From positions 1 to 6,337 of the forward strand of contig JABJKL010000213.1 in the NCBI GenBank assembly GCA_018660405.1: a stretch of 6,337 nucleotides of DNA, given 5' to 3'. Both the position numbers and the translations under genes were made by a program. Positions 1-4,919 of this stretch are shown here, piece after piece. The DNA is from Pseudomonadota bacterium (GTDB lineage Bacteria; Pseudomonadota; Gammaproteobacteria; Arenicellales; Arenicellaceae). Within the stretch, counting starts at the first letter, position 1. Each line of letters opens with the position of its first letter. Under the pieces are notes generated by a model. That model was not told where the DNA came from, did no database searches, and saw only the letters and a program-made list of their open reading frames with translations.

Positions 1-35
1 ACACGATCAGGCCGCACAGTTCACTCAACTATATG

Positions 36-56
36 ACGCCGTTGGCGTTTGCAAAC
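36..56. repeat. short hairpin and palindrome downstream of the small membrane protein gene
   Basis: ACGCC-GTT-GGCGT (36-48) forms a 5-bp hairpin and partly overlaps the perfect 10-bp palindrome GTTTGCAAAC (47-56). Both lie about 40-60 bases past the stop codon of the minus-strand gene. There is no T-run after the stem in the direction of transcription, so it is not a standard intrinsic terminator. It could be part of a longer structure cut by the window edge. Confidence 0.3.
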
Positions 57-96
57 CAAGCAGCATAAAATGAATTATCTCATCCAAGAAATGGTA

Positions 97-354
97 CTAA
101 CTTGGGGGAAAGGTCACTCCCACTATAACTGTTGCTAGTGTGCGGGCGTATCCTTCGCCAATTATTGCCGTATGTGTTAATTCCTCTATTCCTACCAAAG
201 CCATAAACACGGAACCGTACAATATTATTAATGTAATTGTATAACCTGCATAGAGACCAATCGCTTTTTTCTTTGATGTTTTTCCGGATTTAACATTTCT
301 TAACTGCCAATAAAATACGACGGCTAGAAAACTTATAAATATTAATGCCACCAT
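97..354 (-). CDS. small hypothetical membrane protein (85 aa)
   Basis: I do not recognise the family. The 85-residue product begins with a hydrophobic helix (about residues 2-17), then a very basic loop (KSGKTSKKK, 22-30), then a second helix (about 34-55); a weaker hydrophobic stretch lies near 70-81. It is probably a small inner-membrane protein with the basic loop in the cytoplasm. The ATG start at 354 is supported by a GAGGT ribosome binding site at 361-365, about 6 bases upstream, and a TATAAA box lies at 374-379 without a convincing -35. The gene is noticeably richer in A and T than its neighbours and stands alone. It lies next to the inverted-repeat block at 407-564, so it may be an acquired gene, possibly an integron cassette. 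The function is unknown; that the ORF is real is likely from the ribosome binding site and the membrane pattern. Confidence 0.62.
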   Translation of the reverse strand: MVALIFISFLAVVFYWQLRNVKSGKTSKKKAIGLYAGYTITLIILYGSVFMALVGIEELTHTAIIGEGYARTLATVIVGVTFPPS

Positions 355-406
355 TTTAGAACCTCACACTCTCTTTATAGTATCTCGTATTTTAATTTTC
401 TCGGCG

Positions 407-493
407 ACATAACGTAGCGACGGATCAGTACACTTCAGCCTTATGAAAACAAGTTTTCATAAGGCTGAAGTGTACTGGATTCGTTTGTTAGGC
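407..493 (-). repeat. attC-like imperfect palindrome with a 25-bp perfect stem
   Basis: Positions 426-450 and 453-477 are perfect reverse complements (25 bp) separated by AA, a long hairpin if single-stranded. Further out the match continues imperfectly: CGGATC before the left arm pairs with GATTCG after the right arm if one extra G (478) is left unpaired. Read on the minus strand, the block opens with GCCTAAC (493-487), which fits the integron R'' box RYYYAAC, and closes with GTTATGT (413-407), which fits GTTRRRY except at one position. On the plus strand GTTAGGC (487-493) fits the R' box exactly. An 87-bp length, a long palindromic centre and an unpaired G in one arm are all known for attC recombination sites. 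The spacers between boxes are unequal (about 3 and 7 bases), which is less typical. The inverted repeat is certain; the attC reading is a hypothesis. Confidence 0.5.
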
Positions 494-539
494 GTGCGCT
501 GCGCGTCTGACCAACGGATTGAAAACCGTCGCTACGTTA
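410..539. repeat. 14-bp outer inverted repeats enclosing the hairpin block
   Basis: TAACGTAGCGACGG (410-423) and CCGTCGCTACGTTA (526-539) are perfect reverse complements bracketing 102 bases that contain the 25-bp-arm hairpin and a GC-rich stretch (GCGC-T-GCGC, 496-504). Both ends carry TA outside a 12-bp arm, as expected for a small TA-targeting MITE-like element, although TA is itself palindromic and so proves little. No coding capacity is present inside. This overlaps and competes with the attC reading; both may be true if one palindromic unit sits inside another. Confidence 0.5.
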
Positions 540-564
540 AACGGACGCGAAGCGTCCGTTTAAC
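536..564. repeat. 13-bp perfect hairpin with GAA loop (GCGAAGC tip)
   Basis: GTTAAACGGACGC (536-548) and GCGTCCGTTTAAC (552-564) are perfect reverse complements around the loop GAA. The tip GCGAAGC is known from biophysical work as an unusually stable DNA mini-hairpin. The arms end in GTTAAAC and GTTTAAC, which fit the integron core-box patterns GTTRRRY and RYYYAAC but in the reverse of the order within one attC site. There is no following T-run of terminator quality. The first bases overlap the right outer repeat (526-539). Confidence 0.6.
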
Positions 565-704
565 AGAGGGATAGGCAGCCACTAGACCGATAACATCTTA
601 TATGCGGCCTGTGGATAAAAATGGATAAGTTCTTTAAATTCATACGCATATCGTTATTTTTGTGATTCGTATCTTGATATCCTACGGGTACGCTTTAGCA
701 ATTT

Positions 705-719
705 CAATATCCGATATTG
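705..719. promoter_or_regulatory. operator-like palindrome CAATATC-C-GATATTG
   Basis: Two perfect 7-base half-sites, CAATATC and GATATTG, flank a single C. The spacer is too short for a hairpin loop, so a dimeric DNA-binding protein is a more natural reading than an RNA structure. It lies about 150 bases upstream of the lipoprotein start. No known regulator consensus was recognised. Confidence 0.25.
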
Positions 720-770
720 GGAATGATGGGCGAGTCAAACAAGGCTCATGCGAACTAAAACCCTACCAAC

Positions 771-800
771 TGGCAATAAGTGTTAATACGTTTAGATAAT
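771..800 (+). promoter_or_regulatory. possible sigma-70 promoter for the lipoprotein gene
   Basis: GATAAT (795-800) matches the -10 consensus at five of six positions. TGGCAA (771-776) is a poor -35 match, 18 bases upstream. Transcription would begin near 807, inside the tandem repeat, leaving a leader of about 60 bases before the ATG at 866. This is weak support only. Confidence 0.25.
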
Positions 801-821
801 CGTTCAGGCGTCGTTCAGGCA
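800..821 (+). repeat. 11-base tandem repeat (TCGTTCAGGCG / TCGTTCAGGCA)
   Basis: Two copies lie end to end and differ only at the last base. They fall just downstream of the possible -10 box, so they may be a regulatory direct repeat or a simple local duplication. Confidence 0.4.
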
Positions 822-865
822 CCCGTACTAAAATTCAATTTGTGACTTCTACGCGGATGATGATT

Positions 866-1315
866 ATGAGTACAACTTACGGTTCCATGTTTTCCCGAGC
901 CTCGTACATAGCGCTCGCTTCGCTCGCAACTCTTGTTATTGCAGGATGTAGTAGCGCACCCAGCAACCCGGTTCTGTACCCGAACAACACGTATGTGAAC
1001 GCTGGCAGGGTGCAAGCAGATGCCGATATCGAGCAGTGCATGCAGATGGCCACTAATCAAGGAGTCAAGACGACCGCCGACGGAAAAATACTAGAGCAAT
1101 CGGCAAGCGGAGCAGCGGTTGCTGGTGCCTCTGCCGGTGCCTGGGGAATTGTGCGCGGGGATTTTGGCGAAAGGTTGCTAGCCGGTGCCGCAGCCGGTGC
1201 GGCCGGTGGGGCCGTGAACGGAATGATCCACTCCAATAGAACCAACCCGGTATTCAAAAATTTTACAACTCGTTGTTTGCGTAATAAAGGTTACGAGGTT
1301 ATTGGCTGGCAGTAA
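866..1315 (+). CDS. glycine-zipper outer-membrane lipoprotein
   Basis: The 149-residue product has a lipoprotein signal peptide ending in the lipobox I-A-G-C, with Cys28 as the lipidated residue. A short Ser/Asn/Pro-rich linker follows, then a cysteine (Cys58). A glycine-zipper segment (about 82-119) is dense in G-A-x-A-G repeats such as GAAVAGASAGAWG and AGAAAGAAGGAVNG. The tail is CLRNKGYEVIGWQ; this Cys followed by a G-Y-x-V-x-G-W ending is common in small glycine-zipper lipoproteins. Cys58 and Cys137 could form a disulfide. The zipper probably inserts into or packs against the outer membrane; the exact role is unknown. The start is uncertain: GTG 842 and ATG 857, 860 and 887 share the frame. 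ATG 866 was chosen for the GGA-containing sequence 8 bases upstream and a normal-length signal peptide; ATG 887 would also give a complete one. Confidence 0.8.
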   Translation: MSTTYGSMFSRASYIALASLATLVIAGCSSAPSNPVLYPNNTYVNAGRVQADADIEQCMQMATNQGVKTTADGKILEQSASGAAVAGASAGAWGIVRGDFGERLLAGAAAGAAGGAVNGMIHSNRTNPVFKNFTTRCLRNKGYEVIGWQ

Positions 1316-1324
1316 ATGGTGCCT

Positions 1325-1343
1325 ATCTCTTTGATACAGAGAT
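1325..1343. terminator. weak hairpin between convergent genes
   Basis: ATCTCT and AGAGAT form a 6-bp stem around a 7-base loop, between the lipoprotein stop and the end of the convergent operon. There is no strong T-run on either side (only ATTATTT shortly after on the plus strand), so a role as a shared terminator is possible but weak. Confidence 0.3.
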
Positions 1344-1366
1344 GACGATTATTTACTGAGGCTGTT

Positions 1367-2167
1367 CTACTGCGTTTGGGCGTCTTTCGCCATTTCAACG
1401 TAAGCGTAGCATTCGTACTCCAGCACTTGCGCATCGCTCTCCTGACGGCGATAAAGCGGCATACTCATTGTCCATGGCTCTGAATAAACCTGCGGGTCTT
1501 CGATAGTTGCCTCGTAGAGTATGTGGTCAGGGCTGGTCGGCGTGTAACGCTCGACCACATGCAGTTCCCTGCTGTGGTAATTACCTGACCGGTCGAACCA
1601 GGTCTGGTCGGTAAAATGAACAACATCAACAACCAAGGTATCTCCATCCCAGTGAGCTCTTGAATCGCCCATCCACCACTGGATAGGCCCGGGTGGGTGT
1701 TCACTGTCTATGTGGATATTGCGGAAGATATGAATATATTCATACAGCATGGTTATCTGTTTCTCGTTCTGCACGATCTGGAACGGGTAAGGCATATAAG
1801 TAATGCGTGGAACGCCGACCATGAAACATTTTGCCTCGGGATCTTCGGTTAGCCGGTTCTGATAATTATTCTGTCGCTGCGCGAGTGCCGCAGGCAAATA
1901 CGGGAGCTCATTCCCTTCCACTACCCCCTGCCCGGCTGGAATTCCTAACTCGCCAGGATGATCCTGAATGTTCCAGACGGCTGTATTCATGACTTGCCAA
2001 ATACCCCGCAAATCAGGTCGGCCGTCGGGCATACGGGGTATGTCGCTCGACACATCAGCCGGCATAGCATTCTGACTAGAAGAATTCTGGTTAGAAGATT
2101 CCTGGTTAGAACAGCCTGCCATGGCCATTAAAGCCAACATCACCATCATCGATAATACACGAATCAT
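1367..2167 (-). CDS. exported lipoprotein, uncharacterised G-R-P-D-L-x-G-x-W family (266 aa)
   Basis: The first 18 residues form a signal peptide ending M-A-G-C, with Cys19 as the likely lipidated residue, followed by an Asn/Ser/Gln-rich linker (20-33). The mature domain opens with RMPDGRPDLRGIWQ (45-58). It continues with a Cys-containing segment (DPEAKCFMVGVPR, 109-121), an aromatic strand region, the motif GDSRAHWDGDTLVV (167-180), the segment HVVERYTP (203-210) and the ending EDPQVYSEPWTM...YEC (223-253). It aligns along its length with the 322-residue protein encoded two genes upstream, so the two are paralogs. I know this family only as hypothetical secreted proteins common in environmental genomes; no enzymatic function can be claimed. 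Its ATG lies 3 bases after the DUF6152 stop, with GGCGGAG as ribosome binding site inside that gene. It is the last gene of the operon. The lipobox -3 residue is Met, slightly atypical. Confidence 0.82.
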   Translation of the reverse strand: MIRVLSMMVMLALMAMAGCSNQESSNQNSSSQNAMPADVSSDIPRMPDGRPDLRGIWQVMNTAVWNIQDHPGELGIPAGQGVVEGNELPYLPAALAQRQNNYQNRLTEDPEAKCFMVGVPRITYMPYPFQIVQNEKQITMLYEYIHIFRNIHIDSEHPPGPIQWWMGDSRAHWDGDTLVVDVVHFTDQTWFDRSGNYHSRELHVVERYTPTSPDHILYEATIEDPQVYSEPWTMSMPLYRRQESDAQVLEYECYAYVEMAKDAQTQ

Positions 2168-2170
2168 ATA

Positions 2171-2572
2171 TCAGTACTCCGCCCGGTTGCCTGCAAAAAG
2201 GACGCGGCCGTCAGAGAGCATTGTCTCACCACCGTATATTTCATCCGAACCATCTCTGGCCGGGAAGCCGCTAACGGTAATGGTTTCACCGACAGGTAGA
2301 TCGTCAGCTCGCCAACCACGTCGATACAAATTATTCGAACTATCAAACCACGCAAGCCACAGCACGGTTTCCCCGTTTTCATCCTGGGCTTCCAAATACA
2401 AGCGCGAATGTGGATTGATCCAGTCCATCCGGGTGATTTTTCCGGTCACACTGATCTCATTATCCATTTCGAATCCGGCAGCAACCGAATGGTGTCCCAA
2501 CGCGACGGATACCGGCAGCGTTATAACCATTAGTGAAGCAAGCACCCACAGTAAACGTAATTTGATTTTCAT
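2171..2572 (-). CDS. DUF6152 family exported protein (133 aa)
   Basis: The product starts with a hydrophobic signal peptide (about 1-26, cleavage near V-A-L-G). The mature part shows the pattern I associate with DUF6152: HHSVAAGF at its start, then VTGKITRMDWINPHSRLYL (42-60), RRGWRADDLPVGETITVSG (84-102) and ARDGSDEIYGGETMLSDGR (105-123). The predicted fold is a small all-beta domain secreted to the periplasm; the function is unknown. The start at 2572 is preferred over an in-frame ATG at 2590 for two reasons. It overlaps the stop of the upstream gene as ATGA (2569-2572), indicating translational coupling, and GGGAGG lies about 10 bases before it. The product sits between two paralogous exported proteins, suggesting that all three are needed together. 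The closely placed histidines (HH at the mature N-terminus, NPH) could bind a metal, but that is speculation. Confidence 0.85.
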   Translation of the reverse strand: MKIKLRLLWVLASLMVITLPVSVALGHHSVAAGFEMDNEISVTGKITRMDWINPHSRLYLEAQDENGETVLWLAWFDSSNNLYRRGWRADDLPVGETITVSGFPARDGSDEIYGGETMLSDGRVLFAGNRAEY

Positions 2573-3537
2573 TGTTGTGATGCCTCCCATGCCGCCTTGA
2601 GTTCCCGAGCTTCGTTAGCACTTACGCCGGGAAAAACCCGACGCCCGGTATTACGAAACAAGCGCATTGCGTCCGCATTGGTTTCGTAGCAAGACTCTTC
2701 CCATACCTCAGGGTTTTCTTCGTTCATTCGACGAAAGGCAAACGCTATGGTGAAAGCTTGCGTGTAAACCAGAGGGTCGTCAAAGGTTGCCGTATAATGA
2801 ATGGTGTTCGGATCTACCAGTGTCATAGTTTCGACAATATTTGCTTCTTCGGTAACAAAACGACCTTTTTGATCAAGCATATATTTCGCATTTTGATTTG
2901 GCGACTCGATAACCAACGTATCCCCTTCCCAGTGGCCACGGGGATCACCATTCCACAATGGGATATTGCCGATATGTGGACGACCATCCAAAGGAACAAT
3001 CCGCCAGGGGTGAGCCGTCAACTGCTCCCCAATCATTACAAAATTTTGCTCATCCTGCGAAAACTGGAGTCGGCTCGTCATATACATGGTACCGGCAGGC
3101 CCCGACAGAGTGCATACCGCATTATGATGAATATACTTTTCGAAGTTTATTTTACTCTGCGCAACTGCCCACAGTTGCAGCGGCACCTTACCATCCGTTG
3201 GATCGACCACTACGCTGGGCCCGCCAAAATCGTCCGGGGTCACCGGATGCGCTTCAAAGTCTTCAAAGGCCCAGGTTCTGCGTCGCCACACCCCACTAAA
3301 GTCAGGGCGTCCCTCTACGGTACGTGGTGGAGTCGCAGATTCGGCAGCAGCAACAGCAACGGCGCAGGCATGAAAAGCCGCGAAGTCGGCAACCGGACAA
3401 ACTGGGTCTACATTTTCGCCAGAGCTATTGCTTTGGCCCTCAACAGGCCACGGTACGAGCAAAACTATCAACATCAAGACCAGCAACGTAATTACCGATC
3501 CTCGCAATTCTGCGACGCCATAAGTCAAGAATTTCAT
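2569..3537 (-). CDS. exported protein, uncharacterised G-R-P-D-F-x-G-x-W family (322 aa)
   Basis: This is the first gene of the operon and a longer paralog of the 266-residue lipoprotein. Residues 1-34 carry a hydrophobic segment (about 15-30) that acts as a signal peptide or anchor; there is no lipobox. Two cysteines (47, 58) lie in the linker. Shared motifs follow in the same order as in the paralog: VEGRPDFSGVWRR (74-86), AVCTLSGPAGTMYM (140-153), NGDPRGHWEGDTLVIES (196-212), LDQKGRF (221-227), TFDDPLVYTQAF (251-262) and WEESCYE (279-285). A C-terminal extension (about 288-322), rich in Arg and Ala and probably helical, is absent from the paralog. The function is unknown. The ATG at 3537 has GGTGA six bases upstream. 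That site is part of a possible leader hairpin (3545-3589). The stop overlaps the DUF6152 start. Confidence 0.83.
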   Translation of the reverse strand: MKFLTYGVAELRGSVITLLVLMLIVLLVPWPVEGQSNSSGENVDPVCPVADFAAFHACAVAVAAAESATPPRTVEGRPDFSGVWRRRTWAFEDFEAHPVTPDDFGGPSVVVDPTDGKVPLQLWAVAQSKINFEKYIHHNAVCTLSGPAGTMYMTSRLQFSQDEQNFVMIGEQLTAHPWRIVPLDGRPHIGNIPLWNGDPRGHWEGDTLVIESPNQNAKYMLDQKGRFVTEEANIVETMTLVDPNTIHYTATFDDPLVYTQAFTIAFAFRRMNEENPEVWEESCYETNADAMRLFRNTGRRVFPGVSANEARELKAAWEASQQ

Positions 3538-3544
3538 CCAGTAT

Positions 3545-3589
3545 CACCATGGAAAATAAACGTTAAGGATATTACCCATCCTCATGGTG
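3545..3589 (-). promoter_or_regulatory. leader hairpin covering the operon's first ribosome binding site
   Basis: On the minus-strand transcript, CACCATG-AGGAT (3589-3578) can pair with ATCCT (3570-3566) and, after a 14-base bulge, with CATGGTG (3551-3545). The last segment contains the GGTGA-type ribosome binding site of the 322-residue gene. The leader also holds a 13-codon open frame (3585-3544, ATG to TGA) whose stop lies on that site, but it has no ribosome binding site of its own. The pairing is visible in the sequence; a regulatory role is inference. Confidence 0.35.
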
Positions 3590-3647
3590 GAAAGGAAGCG
3601 TTGATCCAGTGTTCTTTCAAGGTTGCGGTAAGCCGCTGTTTCAGTTA

Positions 3648-3675
3648 TTAATACGTGCTTAAGGATGTTTCGCAA
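3648..3675 (-). promoter_or_regulatory. possible sigma-70 promoter of the three-gene operon
   Basis: On the minus strand TTGCGA (3675-3670) and TATTAA (3653-3648) are 16 bases apart, each matching four of six consensus positions. Transcription would begin near 3641, giving a leader of about 100 bases that includes the hairpin over the ribosome binding site. It lies in the divergent intergenic region shared with the YceI gene. Confidence 0.33.
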
Positions 3676-3764
3676 ATAGTGGATGTCCAAATTACGCCCT
3701 ATCCGCTAAAGTCGCTTTGGCCTCCGGGGGCAAATAATCTATTTATAGAAGGAGAACTGACAGA

Positions 3765-4355
3765 ATGAGCACTACAACTCTTAGACGGATAATTTTATTC
3801 ATCGCATCCAGCTGCGTGGCCAGTTTCGCTATCGCCGAACCGGTAACTTACGAGGTCGAACCGACCCATACTTTCCCAACATTCGAAACCGATCATTGGG
3901 GAGGACTTTCAATTTGGCGCGGCAAGATAAATAAAACCTCCGGCTCTATTGTATTTGATAGAGAAGCACAGAGTGGAGATATCGAAGTCGTCATGGATAT
4001 GGCATCGATTGATTTTGGATACGACCCAATGAACGAACGTGCGATTAACGATGTTCTGCATGTCGCTGAATTCCCCACCGCAACGTACACAGGAACACTT
4101 GCAGACTTTGCCGATGGCAACCCAACAGCTGTAGAGGGAACCTTATCGATGCACGGTGTAACCAAGGCCTTGAACTTGTCTATTGATCGATTCAAGTGCC
4201 AGCCGCACCACCGCACCAAAGTGGAAGTTTGCGGTGCCGATGCTTCCGCAACGCTTAACCGCGCTGACTATGGTATCGATTATGATCTTGCAAACGGATT
4301 CTTCCCCGAAGTGATGCTCCGGATTACAGTAGAGGCTCATCGACAGGAGTCATAG
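3765..4355 (+). CDS. YceI family periplasmic protein
   Basis: The 196-residue product has a Sec signal peptide with probable cleavage after A-I-A (residue 24), giving a mature protein of about 172 residues, normal for YceI. The family is a lipocalin-like beta-barrel that in characterised members binds polyisoprenoid lipids such as quinone-type molecules. Family landmarks in order: YEVEPTHTFPTFETDHWG at the start of the barrel, WRGKINKTSGSIVFD, IDFGYDPMNERAIND followed by EFPTATYTG, VEGTLSMHGVTKALNLSID, and RADYGIDY near the C-terminus. Two cysteines (CQPHH...EVCG) bracket a loop near the end of the barrel and could form a disulfide; Escherichia coli YceI has no cysteine there as I recall it. 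AAGGAG about 10 bases upstream supports the ATG at 3765. The gene is transcribed alone, divergent from the three-gene operon, and ends at a clear intrinsic terminator. Confidence 0.93.
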   Translation: MSTTTLRRIILFIASSCVASFAIAEPVTYEVEPTHTFPTFETDHWGGLSIWRGKINKTSGSIVFDREAQSGDIEVVMDMASIDFGYDPMNERAINDVLHVAEFPTATYTGTLADFADGNPTAVEGTLSMHGVTKALNLSIDRFKCQPHHRTKVEVCGADASATLNRADYGIDYDLANGFFPEVMLRITVEAHRQES

Positions 4356-4397
4356 TAGCCATCGTAATTACACGACAAGGTTTCTAGTTATGCAATG

Positions 4398-4424
4398 ATG
4401 CCGCGTTACGCGCGGCATTTATTT
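4398..4424 (+). terminator. intrinsic terminator of the YceI gene
   Basis: ATGCCGCG (4398-4405) and CGCGGCAT (4411-4418) form a perfect 8-bp GC-rich stem with loop TTACG, followed by TTATTT. It lies 43 bases after the YceI stop codon. It separates YceI from the membrane protein gene downstream, so the latter probably has its own promoter or depends on read-through. Confidence 0.85.
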
Positions 4425-4480
4425 GCGCTGAAAATTCTCGCTTCTATTACTCGTACTTGCTAGCAATTTGGGGTGCCCAG

Positions 4481-4894
4481 ATGATTAAACTACTAACAAA
4501 CCTTTGGACCGCTCGCGCTCTGGTTATTCTCGGGCTTCTGGCTGGCTATATACCTATCGCCTTCACGTTCGGTCATATTGGGGATGCGCAACACCTGTTG
4601 ATTGATTCTTCCTCGCATAGCTGGCATCACTTCTTTCGGGAAGGCGTGGGAGACCTTGGAGCCAGTGCGGTGATTCTATTTATCATGTTCGCTGCACCGC
4701 GTTTTCGAAACCCTGCGCTGTGGTGGGTCATGCTGATTACCATGTTCGGCTTTTACGCACCCTTTTGGGTCGGTGCTCCTTTCATGGACGAGTTAGCCGC
4801 GCCTAGTATGACCGCCGAAATAGCGCACCTTCGCATGGCAGTACCGGCACTGCTCGGCTGCTTCCTTGCCCGACGGCACTATTTTGCAGGATAA
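4481..4894 (+). CDS. four-helix integral membrane protein, unknown function (137 aa)
   Basis: I do not recognise the family. The product is strongly hydrophobic with four likely membrane helices at about residues 13-31, 59-73, 79-99 and 117-131. A polar loop between helices 1 and 2 carries a histidine cluster (HSWHHFFREG, 46-55) preceded by H32 and H38. The loop between helices 3 and 4 is acidic (FMDEL). The C-terminus is basic (ARRHYFAG), probably cytoplasmic. Histidines in such loops can bind heme or metal, but no known b-type cytochrome pattern was seen. The ATG at 4481 was chosen over an in-frame TTG at 4457 because GGGG lies 7 bases before it. The gene follows YceI on the same strand but beyond a strong terminator, and it converges on the propeller gene with only 25 bases between the stop codons. 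Confidence 0.78.
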   Translation: MIKLLTNLWTARALVILGLLAGYIPIAFTFGHIGDAQHLLIDSSSHSWHHFFREGVGDLGASAVILFIMFAAPRFRNPALWWVMLITMFGFYAPFWVGAPFMDELAAPSMTAEIAHLRMAVPALLGCFLARRHYFAG

Positions 4895-4919
4895 AACCTG
4901 ACGATTATTCAGCAGCCAA

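Larger units (their letters stand above)
565..865. other. non-coding stretch upstream of the lipoprotein gene
   Basis: About 300 bases with no convincing gene on either strand. It holds a 15-base palindrome (705-719), a possible weak promoter (771-800) and an 11-base tandem repeat (800-821). AT-rich sequence around 635-670 shows no pattern that I can name. Together with 355-564, the gap between the flanking genes is about 510 bases. Confidence 0.5.

Noticed and set aside
426..477. CRISPR-like repeat or tRNA
   Set aside because: A single inverted repeat, not spaced direct repeats, and no cloverleaf or CCA-end pattern.
536..564. Hairpin as a rho-independent terminator
   Set aside because: Strong stem but only TTT then AAC after it, and no gene directly upstream on either strand whose end it would serve.
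1057..1257. Minus-strand Ala/Pro-rich open frame opposite the glycine zipper
   Set aside because: The Ala/Pro-rich product is the expected antisense reading of Gly/Ala codons; no start signals.
2573..2590. Upstream ATG for the DUF6152 gene
   Set aside because: The next ATG forms an ATGA overlap with the preceding stop and has GGGAGG in front of it; the upstream ATG is itself next to that binding site.
2121..2600. Plus-strand open frame (159 codons) antisense to DUF6152
   Set aside because: Shadow of the DUF6152 gene and its junctions; no family features.
2758..3651. Long plus-strand open frame (297 codons) antisense to the 322-residue gene
   Set aside because: It lies opposite a gene with a clear signal sequence, a paralog and a coupled operon; the product has no recognisable motif and no good ribosome binding site. 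Treated as a shadow.
4457..4480. TTG start eight codons upstream for the four-helix membrane protein
   Set aside because: No ribosome binding site before it, whereas the ATG at 4481 has GGGG at proper spacing.
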